A stretch of 64,000 nt of DNA from UBA8437 sp963582065 (GCA_963582065.1 CAUZRQ010000012.1:1-64000); one strand, 5' to 3'. Shown: positions 45,335 through 55,450, counted from the first letter of the stretch. The notes: generated from the letters alone by a model not told the origin. Made by a program: numbers and translations.

Positions 45335-46711
45335 TTGGACAAGCTGCTGTTCATCAAGATCGTCTACATCATCTCGGCCGTACTGTTCATGTACGGCCTG
45401 AAGCGGATGGCCCATCCACGCACCGCCGTGCGGGGCAACCTGTACGGCGTCCTGGGGATGACCCTGGCCGTCGTGGTCACGATGTGGTCAGACGACATCG
45501 ACCAGGTTGCCTGGATCGCCGGGGGACTTTTCTGTGGGGCGGCAATCGGCATTCTGCTCGCCTACCTGATCCAGATGACCGCCATGCCCCAGCTGGTTGC
45601 GTTGTTCAACGGTTTCGGTGGCCTGGCGTCGGTGATCGTGGCCGGTGCCATGTTGCTTCTGCCGGGCAATCAACCCAGCACAAGTGAATGGGTCGCGACG
45701 GCCCTGACGGGCATCGTCGGGTCGATCACCTTCCTGGGCAGCACGGTGGCTTTCGGCAAGCTCCAGGAACTCGACCTGTTCAAGAAACCCCGGCGACTGC
45801 CCCTCTCTCACGTGGTCAACGCACTGCTGTTGCTGACCCTGGTCGGCCTGTCGATCATGATGATCTATGACCAGAACCAATACCTTTATGTCGTGATCGT
45901 GCTGATTGCCGCGCTGCTGGGATTCCTGCTGGTCAACTCGATCGGTGGAGCCGACATGCCCGTGGTGATCGCCCTGCTGAACTCCTATTCCGGACTCGCC
46001 GCCTCGGCGACCGGTTTCGTGATCAGCAACAACGTGCTGATCATCTCCGGTTCCCTGGTGGGGGCCTCGGGCATCATCCTCACCCGCCTGATGTGCAAGG
46101 CCATGAACCGCTCGCTGGTCAACGTCCTGTTCAGCGTGATGAAATCGGGCAACGGCGACGATGCCGACGAGGTCTACAAGGACGTGAGACAGACCGCCGC
46201 CGAAGAGGTGGCGATGATGCTGGAGTTTGCCCAGCGGGTGGTGATCGTGCCGGGGTACGGCATGGCCGTCGCCCAGGCTCAGCATGCCGTGCAGAACCTG
46301 GGGAAACTGCTCGAGAAACAGGGAACGACGGTCGAGTATGCGATTCACCCGGTGGCCGGCCGCATGCCCGGTCACATGAACGTCCTGCTGGCCGAAGCGG
46401 ATGTCGAGTACGAGAAGCTGATCGAGATGGACCAGATCAATCCCACCATGAACACCGTCGACGTGGCCATCGTGATCGGGGCCAATGACGTGGTGAATCC
46501 CTGTTCCCGGACCGACAAGCACAGCCCGATCTACCAGATGCCGATCATCAACGTCGACGAGGCCCGTGCGGTGATCGTGATCAAACGCAGTCTCAGCCCC
46601 GGGTTTGCCGGAATCTCGAACCCGCTGTTCGCCATGGAGAACACGTCGATGCTGTTCGGTGACGGCAAGCAGATGATGCTCGAAATCACCGCTGCCATGC
46701 AGAGCGTGTGA
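45335..46711 (+). CDS. pntB: NAD(P) transhydrogenase subunit beta
   Basis: The start is taken as TTG 45335 (458 aa, close to the usual size); GAGAA lies upstream, and 25 bp separate it from the end of pntAB. The protein has eight or nine membrane segments (IVYIISAVLFMYGLKRMAH, AYLIQMTAMPQLVALFNGFGG) then a C-terminal NADP(H) domain with GYGMAVAQAQHAV and NDVVNPC. With the first two genes it completes the three-polypeptide form of the enzyme. It supplies NADPH. Confidence 0.93.
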   Translation: MDKLLFIKIVYIISAVLFMYGLKRMAHPRTAVRGNLYGVLGMTLAVVVTMWSDDIDQVAWIAGGLFCGAAIGILLAYLIQMTAMPQLVALFNGFGGLASVIVAGAMLLLPGNQPSTSEWVATALTGIVGSITFLGSTVAFGKLQELDLFKKPRRLPLSHVVNALLLLTLVGLSIMMIYDQNQYLYVVIVLIAALLGFLLVNSIGGADMPVVIALLNSYSGLAASATGFVISNNVLIISGSLVGASGIILTRLMCKAMNRSLVNVLFSVMKSGNGDDADEVYKDVRQTAAEEVAMMLEFAQRVVIVPGYGMAVAQAQHAVQNLGKLLEKQGTTVEYAIHPVAGRMPGHMNVLLAEADVEYEKLIEMDQINPTMNTVDVAIVIGANDVVNPCSRTDKHSPIYQMPIINVDEARAVIVIKRSLSPGFAGISNPLFAMENTSMLFGDGKQMMLEITAAMQSV

Positions 46712-46901
46712 GCAACAGCCGGCAACGAAACCGGGCGGGTCGGCCCGAAAGCGAAACGACATCGCGACCCCGGCCCCACCGCACCGACGACCCGGTCGAG
46801 TTGCGGTTCCACCTCCGCAGCGGCAGTCTCTACCCATACACGATCAGCGAATGGCCTCCCGTGGGCTGTTTGTTGCGATCGAAAGGATGACGGAGCCAAA
46901 C

Positions 46902-49900
46902 ATGACTTCTCGCGATGTGTTTCGGTGTGGGACCGCGGTGATGGTCGTCATCGTGCTGACGTGCACGGCAGCCGTAGCCGAAAATCGATTCCCCCTGGTG
47001 GCTCCCGGCTCGCCGTTGCCTCGAGTCGTCGCCGGTTCTCGCCCCATCGAGCAGGATGCGGCAGCTGACCTCTGCAGGTATCTCTCCCGAATCAGCGGTC
47101 GCAAGATCACGGTTTCGGACAAGGCCGCAACCGACAAGGTCACCATTCATGTCGGCCTCGACCGGTTCGTCGAGAAACACGTCGGCATGATCCACAAGAT
47201 TCGGGCCGACGGCTACGTGATCCGGTGCATCGAGCATGACGGGGGCCTGCACCTGGTGCTCGCCGGAAACGTGGACCGGGCGGCGCAGTGGGCCGTCGAG
47301 AGGTTCCTCGCCGATCACTGCGGCGTCCGCTGGCTGTTTCCCGATCCGGTTCACGGCGAGGTGGTGCCCAGGCGGACAACCATCACGGTGGATCGCCGAC
47401 TCTCGATGACCGTCCAACCCGACTTCGTCAATCGCTCCAACTGCGGGATGTACTTTTTCACGCCCGCTCGCAAGTTGCTTCGGCTCGCACCCTACGGTGA
47501 CGGTCAATACGGCAACCACGCCATCCAGAACATCTTTTCCACAAAACAGTTTCGGGAGCATCCCGACTGGTTTGCCCTGTTTGGCGGCAAGCGGCAGTGG
47601 TGGAGTTACGGCAACGGCTGGCAGATCTGCACGACCCATCCCGGAACCGTTGATCGAGCGGTCGAGTACATCGACGAGTTCTTCAGGAAATACCCGCAGG
47701 CCCCGGTTGTCTCGGTCGGACAGAACGACGGCAACGGGTGGTGCGAATGCGACCGCTGCACGAAGTTCATCAACTCGGTCACGCCGGCCTACTCACTGAC
47801 CGAGCGGTGGTTCCACTGGGTGAACCTGGTCGCCCGGAAGGTGGGCAAGAAACACACCGGCAAATGGATCGAAGCGATGGCCTACGCCAATACCTCGACC
47901 CCGCCACGGTTCAAGCTCGAACCGAATGTCGCCGTGACCAAGACGTTTGTCCTGGACAGCGAGTTCAAACAGGCCGTGCAATGGAAGACTGTCTGCCGGT
48001 CGGTCAACCTCTACTCCTACATGTACGGCGGCTCGTTTTTGGGTTTCCGGCATTACCCGCGTGCCGCCCAGCAGTTCCTGAAATGGGGCCACGGCGAACT
48101 GGGAGCCCTCTCCCACATCACCGAGTGCGCTGGTGACTGGACATTCGACGGGCCCAAGTACCACTACATCCAGGCGCTGCAGTGGGACGTGGATGCCGAC
48201 GTCGATCGCATCATGGACGATTTCTGTGCGGCATCCTACGGACGGGCCGCCACGCCGATGCGAGCTTTCTGGGACCGGCTGGAAGATGTCTACGAGCGTC
48301 GACAGCCAGGCCCCTACCGGAAACACCGCAAGGACTGGCTGTTCTACCAGTGGGTCTCGTGGAACACCGGTTCCTACGTGCAACCCAACGACGAGTTCCT
48401 GAGATACACACAAAAGGACATCGAATTTCTCGACCGGTGCATCTCCACCGCCACCGGGCTGGTCGCCACGGAGACCGCCGGAGCGAAGTTCCGACTGGCA
48501 CGACTTGCCGAAGCCTGGCAGTTCCAACGCAGCCTGCTGGTCAGCTTTCTCGAGTTCTACCCGGCCTCCCTGGATGTCACGGTCACATCCGACGCTGACC
48601 GCCAAACCGTTCTCAGGCGGGCCCGACACGTTGCCGAGGTCCAGCTGGAGCGATCGAACAGCCTGGCCCGGATGCGGTCTCACCCCCATGTCAATCCGCG
48701 AGTCAGCCAAATCGGCTTCTGGTCAAACGGCTCGGCCATCTCGATCTTCAGTCACGAAAATGCGCTGCTGGACGAACTGTGCTCGGCCGCAACCAGCTTC
48801 CACCTCAAGACAAAAGGCAAGGTGGCGGCCACGAGGTTCTGGCAGGACGTGGATCGAACCGACAGTCTTCACGATGCCGCCCGGACCCAGCTCGCATTGC
48901 TCGGCAAAGAGCCGGTCAACCGACTGGTAAACGGAGACTTCGAATCCGGCGATCTGAAGGGATGGGTCGTCGAAGGTGGCCAGGTGGCGGTGACAGGAGA
49001 CCAGCCACGCTCGGGCGATTTCGCAGCCGTCTCGAGGATCGGCGGCCCGACGACAATTTCGCAAACGGTCCCGGTTTCGCCATTCGAACGTTATCGCCTG
49101 ACCGCCTGGGGCCGGTACACGACCAGGCCACCGGATACGGCGGTCGCGCTGGAAGCCACCGTCGAGTTTCTCGATGGCCAGCGAACGGTTTATGCCGAAC
49201 CGACCCGGTGCATGCTGAGGACACTCGATCCGGCCGACGGCTGGGCCCGGTTGCGGCTGACCGTTTCGGTGCCGCCCCGTGCCGACTCGGCCGTCATCAA
49301 GCTCAAGCGGACATTCAACGGCAACACGCTGTGGGATGACGTGGTCCTGGAGAGAATCCGGCCGGGTCCGCCGATCAAACACGGTGGGCTGGTCGATGCC
49401 TTCGACGGTCAACGGCTGGACCTGGCCAGGTGGACTCGCATGCCCCCGCAGGGTGGAGTCCATCCTCCGCCGACTGGAAACGGATCGCTGGTGATGAATG
49501 CCGAAGGGGCGTACCCGATCAATTCACTCGCCAGGTTCAACGACCTGATCAAGCACAAGGGCCCCGGCCGTTATCGTCTCCAGCTCCACATCACCGCAGC
49601 CGCTTCGACGGAAAAAGGAAAGTCCAGCCAGGCCTCGTTCAGTCTCACCAACTCGCAATCACGCGTCACGCGGATGTTGTGGTACCTCTATTTCAGCGGG
49701 CCCGGGCGGGCACAACCGATGCTCTCGACCTTCAACGACCAGGCCGGCATCCGGAAATTCTCCTCCTCGTGGAACATCAAGCACCTGGCCAACCGCGGAC
49801 GCGACATCTGGTGCACGTTCTATTTCGACCCGACCGAGGTGACCGTTTTCGCTGCAGCCGACGGTTACGACGAATCCGAGAAATCCCTGGTGTGCCGGTA

Positions 49901-50015
49901 CAAGCACGGTCTCTCAAACATGACGGCCGATGGCTCGATCTACCTGGCGCTCTACAGCGGACGTTACAGGATCGACGAAATCCAGTTGCTGCGCCCTCGC
50001 CGTCAGCAGAAATGA
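46902..50015 (+). CDS. Exported DUF4838 protein with C-terminal carbohydrate-binding-like domains
   Basis: ATG 46902 (1037 aa) is supported by GGAGCC upstream; longer readings begin at 46851/46887. A signal peptide leads to a GH67-like N-terminal domain (AADLCRYLSRISGRKITVSD) and DUF4838 (about 190-600; GNHAIQNIFST, GQNDGNGWCECDRC, LGALSHITECAGDW). Later parts look like CBM4/9-type (LVNGDFESGDLKGWVVEGG) and LamG-type jelly rolls. This is most likely an exported glycan-degrading or -binding protein. It is 13 bp from the next gene, probably the same operon. Confidence 0.85.
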   Translation: MTSRDVFRCGTAVMVVIVLTCTAAVAENRFPLVAPGSPLPRVVAGSRPIEQDAAADLCRYLSRISGRKITVSDKAATDKVTIHVGLDRFVEKHVGMIHKIRADGYVIRCIEHDGGLHLVLAGNVDRAAQWAVERFLADHCGVRWLFPDPVHGEVVPRRTTITVDRRLSMTVQPDFVNRSNCGMYFFTPARKLLRLAPYGDGQYGNHAIQNIFSTKQFREHPDWFALFGGKRQWWSYGNGWQICTTHPGTVDRAVEYIDEFFRKYPQAPVVSVGQNDGNGWCECDRCTKFINSVTPAYSLTERWFHWVNLVARKVGKKHTGKWIEAMAYANTSTPPRFKLEPNVAVTKTFVLDSEFKQAVQWKTVCRSVNLYSYMYGGSFLGFRHYPRAAQQFLKWGHGELGALSHITECAGDWTFDGPKYHYIQALQWDVDADVDRIMDDFCAASYGRAATPMRAFWDRLEDVYERRQPGPYRKHRKDWLFYQWVSWNTGSYVQPNDEFLRYTQKDIEFLDRCISTATGLVATETAGAKFRLARLAEAWQFQRSLLVSFLEFYPASLDVTVTSDADRQTVLRRARHVAEVQLERSNSLARMRSHPHVNPRVSQIGFWSNGSAISIFSHENALLDELCSAATSFHLKTKGKVAATRFWQDVDRTDSLHDAARTQLALLGKEPVNRLVNGDFESGDLKGWVVEGGQVAVTGDQPRSGDFAAVSRIGGPTTISQTVPVSPFERYRLTAWGRYTTRPPDTAVALEATVEFLDGQRTVYAEPTRCMLRTLDPADGWARLRLTVSVPPRADSAVIKLKRTFNGNTLWDDVVLERIRPGPPIKHGGLVDAFDGQRLDLARWTRMPPQGGVHPPPTGNGSLVMNAEGAYPINSLARFNDLIKHKGPGRYRLQLHITAAASTEKGKSSQASFSLTNSQSRVTRMLWYLYFSGPGRAQPMLSTFNDQAGIRKFSSSWNIKHLANRGRDIWCTFYFDPTEVTVFAAADGYDESEKSLVCRYKHGLSNMTADGSIYLALYSGRYRIDEIQLLRPRRQQK

Positions 50016-50028
50016 CCGGAAGAATCTC

Positions 50029-51309
50029 ATGCAGAAACGTCGACTGTTTTGTGGACTGCTCACAGTCCTGATCCTCGTCACATCCCCGGGAAATGCGTTC
50101 TCGTGGAGCAAGGGGCATCGGCTGATCCGTCTCTGGGCCGTCGCACGCCTGCCGAAGTGGCAACACGATCTGCTGGGCGCACAGGCACTCGCCCGACTCT
50201 GCAGAGAATACACGTCGCTGCAGGACAGGCACGCCGGCGGCAATGCACCGGAACTCGACCCGTACTGCATCGTGCCGGGAGTCCGCCTGTCGTTGCACGA
50301 CGTAAACCCGGCGGAGCCGAGTGCCAGGGCAACGCTGTGGTACCTGGATCGGATCGGCGAGAAGCTGAAGTCCGGCGAAACCGACGAGGCGATGAAATTC
50401 CTCGGAGTGCTGTGTCACTGGAACGAGGATCCCGGGTCTCCCGGTGCCCACAGCAGTCCCATCAGCGAATGGCAGCTCAAGACGCTGATCCCGCCACCCA
50501 GGCCCAAGGAGCGGCTCAATTACCTGTTCGGGGCCGGGGGCATCATGGACACCGGCGACTACCGGATCCCCGAGATGGCCTATCGTCCGAGACTGCTCGG
50601 CAGAACACGGGAGGAGGCGGCGCTGCGGATTCTCCAGCATCAACGGCTGCTGCAGCGACGAGCGGGAGCCCACATCATCCCGATCGTGCAGGACGTGATC
50701 TACGGAGATGGCCGAAAGGCCGTGGAACTCCACGCGGTGGCAGCACTCGACAACGCGCGACACACCGCGGACGTGATCTACACCACCCTCTGCCTGGCAA
50801 CCGGCCGCTTCGACGACGACCAGCCGACCTGGAACCAACAGCCCCTGGCCGACTGGCTTCCCGAGTTTCGCGGCGGCATGATTCCGCACCCCTATTACGT
50901 GACCCCGTTCCTGGTCAACCAGGCCATGGATGCCCGACGCCGATTGCATCCGCTGGCTCTTGCCGAAAAGGGTCCGAAGATCAAATCCGGCTTCGGCATG
51001 GGCACGCCGTTTTCACTCGACTTTGTCTTCGCCCCCGGCAAGGTGTTCGATCGCTTCAGTTGTCGAGTCGGACTGCATCCGACAGCCGGTTCCCGGGGAG
51101 CGGTCACATTCGTGGTCGTCGCCAACGGAAAGCAACTGGTCCGCACAAGGCCCGTCAAATCGGACACCGCACCGGTCACGATCCGGGTCGACCTTCCTCG
51201 GGCCGACGTGCTGAAACTGTCGTTGCAGACGATCGCTCACGACGGGTCCACCTCCAGCCACAATCTCGCCACGTGGGCTGACCCGATTCTTCATCGCAGA
51301 CCGGATTGA
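50029..51309 (+). CDS. Exported zinc-phospholipase/P1-nuclease-like protein with NPCBM domain
   Basis: ATG 50029 (426 aa; GGAAGA before it). The signal peptide (MQKRRLFCGLLTVLILVTS) ends near SPGNAFSW, and the mature protein begins WSKGHRLIRLW, the N-terminal Trp and His typical of the zinc-dependent phospholipase C/P1 nuclease fold. More possible ligands are LGVLCHWNEDPGSPGAH and VELHAVAALDNARH. The C-terminal 110 residues (PFSLDFVFAPGKVFDRFSCRVG) look like an NPCBM galactose-binding domain. The fusion is unusual. Operon with the DUF4838 gene. Confidence 0.75.
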   Translation: MQKRRLFCGLLTVLILVTSPGNAFSWSKGHRLIRLWAVARLPKWQHDLLGAQALARLCREYTSLQDRHAGGNAPELDPYCIVPGVRLSLHDVNPAEPSARATLWYLDRIGEKLKSGETDEAMKFLGVLCHWNEDPGSPGAHSSPISEWQLKTLIPPPRPKERLNYLFGAGGIMDTGDYRIPEMAYRPRLLGRTREEAALRILQHQRLLQRRAGAHIIPIVQDVIYGDGRKAVELHAVAALDNARHTADVIYTTLCLATGRFDDDQPTWNQQPLADWLPEFRGGMIPHPYYVTPFLVNQAMDARRRLHPLALAEKGPKIKSGFGMGTPFSLDFVFAPGKVFDRFSCRVGLHPTAGSRGAVTFVVVANGKQLVRTRPVKSDTAPVTIRVDLPRADVLKLSLQTIAHDGSTSSHNLATWADPILHRRPD

Positions 51310-51330
51310 TCCTCCGCCGCAGCGTCTCCA

Positions 51331-52641
51331 TCACGACATCGACACGCTCTTGACCCCGGGAATCTGCCAGGGAGCCCGGTAACTCTTGCCCAGCAGCCCG
51401 TCGGCTTCCTTGTCGCCCAGGACGGTCTCGGACTTCGGATCGAACCGCAGCACGCGACCCGAGCGGTAGGCGACTTCTCCCAGGTGAACGAGACCGCACG
51501 AGAGGTGGGCCACCGGGGCCGGGGCGATCGGTTGCTGACGCGACTTCACGCAGTCGATGAAGTTGTAGATGTGCTGCGGATGACCGGTGTTGCCTCGCAT
51601 GCCCGGTCCCTTTTCGAGCTCGCGGCCGAGGTAGACCTGGAAGTACCCGCGGCGCGAGAACACCATCATCCCCTTGGTCCCGTAGAAGGCGTTGCCGCTG
51701 TCGAACCCGTGTGGTCCGTAGGGAGTCCAGCCCCGATCTTCGTACAGCAGGACCTTGCCCTCGGCGTAGTGGAACGCGACGGTCATGTTGTCTGGGAATT
51801 CGCGTTCCCCCTTCAACGTGATCCGGCTGCCGTGGGCGGTGATCCGCACCGGGTGAGTCGTGACACCAAGCCCCCAGCGGGCCATGTCGATGTCGTGGAC
51901 CCCGTCCCCGCCGATGTCACCGTTCCCGTAATCGCGATACCAGTTCCAGTTGCCGTGAAACCGGTTGGGATTGAACGGGCGGCGGGGCGCCGGGCCAAGC
52001 CACATGTCGTAGTTGACCGAAGCCGGAGCCGTCCCGTTGGGCACGCCCTGGCGAGGCGAGTGCTTCTGGCAATTCCAGGCCTTGCTCATCTTGATCTCAC
52101 CAAGCAGCCCCGACGCCAGCACCTCACCCGCCTTGGCCGTCACGTCGCTGGACCGCATCTGTGTCCCGTGCTGGAGGATCCGCCCGGATCTCTTCACCGC
52201 TTCAACCAGCAGACGGCCCTCCCGAAAGACATGGCTGCCGGGCTTTTCGAGATAGACGTCCTTGCCGGCCACCAGGGCGGGGACGGCAATCGGACAGTGC
52301 CAGTGGTGCGGGGTGGCGATGACCACCGCGTCGATCGCCTTGTTGTCCAGGACCCTGCGAAAGTCCTCGACCGTCTCGGGTGCCCGTCCCGTGGCACTCT
52401 TGACCGACTCCACGGCACGCGACACGTGTTGCCCGTCGACGTCACAGACACACGCGATACGAACGTCCTTGCGTTTGAGCAGGCGTCGAACGTGGCCGTG
52501 CCCCATCCCGCCGACACCGATCACGGCCACCTGGACCTGCTCGTTGACAGTCCCGGCCGACGACAGGCTCGCGGCACCCAGCAGCGTCACCGCACCACCG
52601 GCCGAAGCGGTGAGCACTTCTCGGCGAGTCAATCCACTCAT
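51331..52641 (-). CDS. Exported Gfo/Idh/MocA-family oxidoreductase
   Basis: The protein is 436 aa from ATG 52641. The Tat signal LTRREVLTASAGG (residues 4-16) implies export with bound cofactor. The NAD(P) motif VAVIGVGGMGHGHV lies near residues 37-50, followed by the conserved VYLEKPGSHV. The C-terminal dehydrogenase domain has GNGDIGGDGVHDIDMARW. Members act on sugars or glycosides; this one may remove a glycoside by oxidation. It lies 46 bp after the isomerase-like gene on the same strand and is likely coexpressed with it. Confidence 0.92.
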   Translation of the reverse strand: MSGLTRREVLTASAGGAVTLLGAASLSSAGTVNEQVQVAVIGVGGMGHGHVRRLLKRKDVRIACVCDVDGQHVSRAVESVKSATGRAPETVEDFRRVLDNKAIDAVVIATPHHWHCPIAVPALVAGKDVYLEKPGSHVFREGRLLVEAVKRSGRILQHGTQMRSSDVTAKAGEVLASGLLGEIKMSKAWNCQKHSPRQGVPNGTAPASVNYDMWLGPAPRRPFNPNRFHGNWNWYRDYGNGDIGGDGVHDIDMARWGLGVTTHPVRITAHGSRITLKGEREFPDNMTVAFHYAEGKVLLYEDRGWTPYGPHGFDSGNAFYGTKGMMVFSRRGYFQVYLGRELEKGPGMRGNTGHPQHIYNFIDCVKSRQQPIAPAPVAHLSCGLVHLGEVAYRSGRVLRFDPKSETVLGDKEADGLLGKSYRAPWQIPGVKSVSMS

Positions 52642-52687
52642 GGAAATCTCCAGTCTGAAACAAGTCCGGTCAGCCCACGCCGGCTCC

Positions 52688-53725
52688 CTACGCCTCGGCC
52701 TCCAGCTTGCGGATCATGCCGACCAGGTTCGCGTAGTTGATCTTCATCGCGTCGACCCGGGAACCACTGGCGGGCAGGAAATGCGTGGAGACCGAAAGCA
52801 CGGCGTCGCAGCGGTGATGGCGGAGATTCCGCAGCACGGTCATGTAGTCGACATCCCCTGCGCCGAACGGACGGTACTCAAAATCCAGCCTCACCCCGTC
52901 CTTGACGTGCAGGTCCTTGATGTGCAGCCCGTGCAGGTACGGCCTGGCGTTCTGGAATCCCGCGGTGGCCGTGTCCCACTCGCCGGAATTCAGGTTGTCG
53001 GCCGGGCCCCACATCAGCTTGAGACGGTGTGAGCCCAGCCGTTCGGCCAGGTGTCGGAAGTTGACCGTCGTGTTGGTGTAGTTCCAGGGCATCATCGAGA
53101 GTGCCACGTCGACGTCGTATTTCTCGGCCTGCTCGACAACCAGCGAAAATGCCTTGAGCCACTTGTCCTCGTCGACCTTGGCAATCAGGCCGCCACGTGT
53201 CATCCACCGCATCGGCCATGTCGGCTTGCCGGCGGTGTATTCACCCGGCCAAGCAAACGTGAAAGTGCCCACGGCACTCACGCCGATGTGGGCCGCGATC
53301 TGCATCGACCGGACCAGCGCGGTGAAATCCCTGCGGAAGGCCGGGTGGTCGGCCATGGTCTTGTAGTCAAGCTCGGCCAGGTGGATCTTCTTGAACGGGG
53401 TTCCGGCGTTGAGCAGGAAGATGTCCAGTTCGTGGGACTTGACCCGCGCGGCGATCCTGGCAGCGTGAGCATCGGTCCAGGATGACACGTCCGGTTCGTC
53501 GGAAATGCGACTGAACCAGACATGCCTGGCGCCGATCTGCCGTGCCGTGGCCAACGACTGTTCCAGGGGCAGCCCGAGTTCCGGCAGGTACATCCCCAGC
53601 CGAAAGCGGTACGGCTTCTCGGCGACGGCGGTCGTGTTCGCCTGGACCGAGTTGGCCGTCAACAGGCCCGTGGCACCGGCCACTGTCGTGGTTTCCAGTG
53701 TCCTGAGAAACTCCCGGCGTCGCAT
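52688..53725 (-). CDS. Sugar-phosphate isomerase/epimerase-like TIM barrel
   Basis: ATG 53725 (345 aa) is chosen because it begins the Tat-type signal MRRREFLRTLETTTVAG. The AP-endonuclease-2/xylose-isomerase-like TIM barrel has KIHLAELDYKTM, LSMMPWNYTNTTVNF, LMWGPADNLNSGEWD and LHIKDLHVKDGVRLDFEY, the last with metal-ligand acids. It is exported like its neighbour, the Gfo/Idh/MocA protein, and the two are probably steps of one sugar conversion. It is divergent from the ycjX-like gene. Confidence 0.88.
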   Translation of the reverse strand: MRRREFLRTLETTTVAGATGLLTANSVQANTTAVAEKPYRFRLGMYLPELGLPLEQSLATARQIGARHVWFSRISDEPDVSSWTDAHAARIAARVKSHELDIFLLNAGTPFKKIHLAELDYKTMADHPAFRRDFTALVRSMQIAAHIGVSAVGTFTFAWPGEYTAGKPTWPMRWMTRGGLIAKVDEDKWLKAFSLVVEQAEKYDVDVALSMMPWNYTNTTVNFRHLAERLGSHRLKLMWGPADNLNSGEWDTATAGFQNARPYLHGLHIKDLHVKDGVRLDFEYRPFGAGDVDYMTVLRNLRHHRCDAVLSVSTHFLPASGSRVDAMKINYANLVGMIRKLEAEA

Positions 53726-54047
53726 GGCTGTCTCCGGTCTGGTGTAGAACCCACACGCGGCCGGGCTCCGAGGGCGCAGAGCACTATGCCTTCGGGGAGT
53801 GTTGGTCGTCAACTGTCGCAAAGCGTCGACGCCGAAGCCGAATCGGCGTCGCCGAGTTGATTCGATCGGACCGATTCAATACAGGATGACTCTTGCCGTC
53901 GCCAACAGCGGACGGATATCGTGGATCTGACACGGCAACCTGTGCTGCCGGGGTCCAATCCCGAAAAACGAATCCGCATCCACCCGTCCCGGGCCGAACG
54001 GAACGTCCGTCAGCCACCCGGTTGTCCACGGATGCACCGAGGCCTTC
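53726..54047. other. Divergent intergenic region, 322 bp
   Basis: Between the isomerase-like gene (minus) and the ycjX-like gene (plus). It contains two adjacent dyads (53827-53879). No gene was recognised; no convincing -35/-10 pair. Confidence 0.6.
53827..53879. promoter_or_regulatory. Two adjacent dyads in a divergent promoter region
   Basis: CGACGCCGA (53827-53835) pairs perfectly with TCGGCGTCG (53843-53851) across 7 nt. Six nt on, TTGATTCG (53857-53864) pairs 7/8 with CGATTCAA (53872-53879) across 7 nt, with an inner ATCGG-A-CCGAT. Such paired dyads suit a dimeric regulator or a stem-loop pair. No T-tract follows. Confidence 0.4.
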
Positions 54048-55427
54048 ATGCGTCACAACATCCACCTGGGAGTCACGGGCCTGCGCCAAACGGGCAAGAC
54101 CGTCTTCCTGACTTCGCTGATCTACCAGCTCTCCGAACTCGGCAGCAAGGGCCTGGACCGTTTCGAGCCGAGTGGCGTGACGCTGCGGGCGGCGACGATC
54201 GAGCACTCGCGCGACGGCGACAAGGAACGCTTCCCCTACATGAGGTTCCTCAAGGGACTGCGGGAAAAGCCACCCCGGTGGCCCGCTCCGACGAACAGGG
54301 AATCCGGCCTGGTGCTTCGCTTCTTCTACGAGAACCAGGGAGCCAGCGGCAAAGTGGATGCCGTCAGGAAGTGGGTCGGACTCGGCAAGTCGCAAGGCAG
54401 CATTGCCCTGCACCTGCACGATTACCCGGGTGAGTACCTGCTGGACGCCGGGATGCACGACATGACATTCGAAGAATGGTCCAGCGAGACCATGGACCGG
54501 ATGGCCAACTACTGTCCCGGTGAAGCCAATCACTACCGGATGACGGTCGAAACCGCCGGCAACCGGACCCCCGAGGAGTTCCTGAAGTCACTCAGGACAG
54601 CATACGCACGCTACGCGGAAGCGGCCCGCAAGCAGGGTCTCGAGTTCATCCAGCCCGCCATGACGCTCGTCGACTGGTACGAACGATGCGACACCAGCGA
54701 TCAACCTCCGAACCCCACCAAACAGGAACTCCCGTTCGTCCCCCTGCCCGGTTCACCGGATTCCGAGGAGCAGTCGGACCCGGAAATCGAGCAGTTGCGG
54801 AAACAGCTGACCGCGAGTTTCGAACGCTACAAGAAGCGGCGAGTGAAACCGTTCCGCAAGCGGATCCGGAAATGCAACACTCAGCTTGTCCTGGTTGATG
54901 TCCTCCGCGTCCTGCAGAACGGCAAGCACGCCTACAATGACACCAGGCAGTGCATCGCCGAGATCCTGCGGGCCTATCACGCCGCCTGGAAACCATTCGG
55001 CGGCATCAAGCGTGCCCTGTTCGCGGCCACCAAGGCCGACCACGCAACGAAACAATCCCGCGGAAACATGTCCCGACTTCTTGATGCCCTTGTCACCAAG
55101 GCGAAGGGGCAACTGAAAGGCGGAATCCGGACTCCCGAATCCGAGTGGTTCACCTCGATTCGTGTCACTCGGGAAGGCAGGGAAGCGGGCGGACAAAAAC
55201 GTGAGGTTCTCAACGGAACCGAAAAGGGAAAGTCCGATGAGCCGATGAACTTCCTTTGTGGCAAGGTGCCGCCCGAATGGCCCATCGAGGAGGATTGGGT
55301 CTACGGGAATCCTGCGTACGGATTCACCGAATTCGAGCCGACCCAATTGCCCACGATCGACGGCTCACTCTGGCCTCACGTCAACCTGGACCGAGTCATC
55401 TGGAAAATCCTCGAAGGTTGCTTCTAG
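54048..55427 (+). CDS. ycjX: YcjX-like P-loop ATPase/GTPase (DUF463)
   Basis: The protein is 459 aa. The N-terminal GVTGLRQTGKTVFLTSLIYQL (Walker A GLRQTGKT, residues 11-18) is the family signature. Later segments are IALHLHDYPGEYLLD (Walker-B-like), TQLVLVDVLRVLQNGKHAYND and ALFAATKADH, and PTIDGSLWPHVNLDRVIWKILE at the C-terminus. YcjX proteins are linked to membrane-stress functions in enterobacteria. It is followed by its usual DUF697 partner, 23 bp later. It lacks a signal, so is cytoplasmic. Confidence 0.92.
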   Translation: MRHNIHLGVTGLRQTGKTVFLTSLIYQLSELGSKGLDRFEPSGVTLRAATIEHSRDGDKERFPYMRFLKGLREKPPRWPAPTNRESGLVLRFFYENQGASGKVDAVRKWVGLGKSQGSIALHLHDYPGEYLLDAGMHDMTFEEWSSETMDRMANYCPGEANHYRMTVETAGNRTPEEFLKSLRTAYARYAEAARKQGLEFIQPAMTLVDWYERCDTSDQPPNPTKQELPFVPLPGSPDSEEQSDPEIEQLRKQLTASFERYKKRRVKPFRKRIRKCNTQLVLVDVLRVLQNGKHAYNDTRQCIAEILRAYHAAWKPFGGIKRALFAATKADHATKQSRGNMSRLLDALVTKAKGQLKGGIRTPESEWFTSIRVTREGREAGGQKREVLNGTEKGKSDEPMNFLCGKVPPEWPIEEDWVYGNPAYGFTEFEPTQLPTIDGSLWPHVNLDRVIWKILEGCF

Positions 55428-55450
55428 ACCGAATTGAAGCAGGCACCACC

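Noticed and set aside
46712..46790. Hairpin CGGGC...GCCCG after pntB as terminator
   Set aside because: The stem is short and there is no T-tract, so it was not listed.
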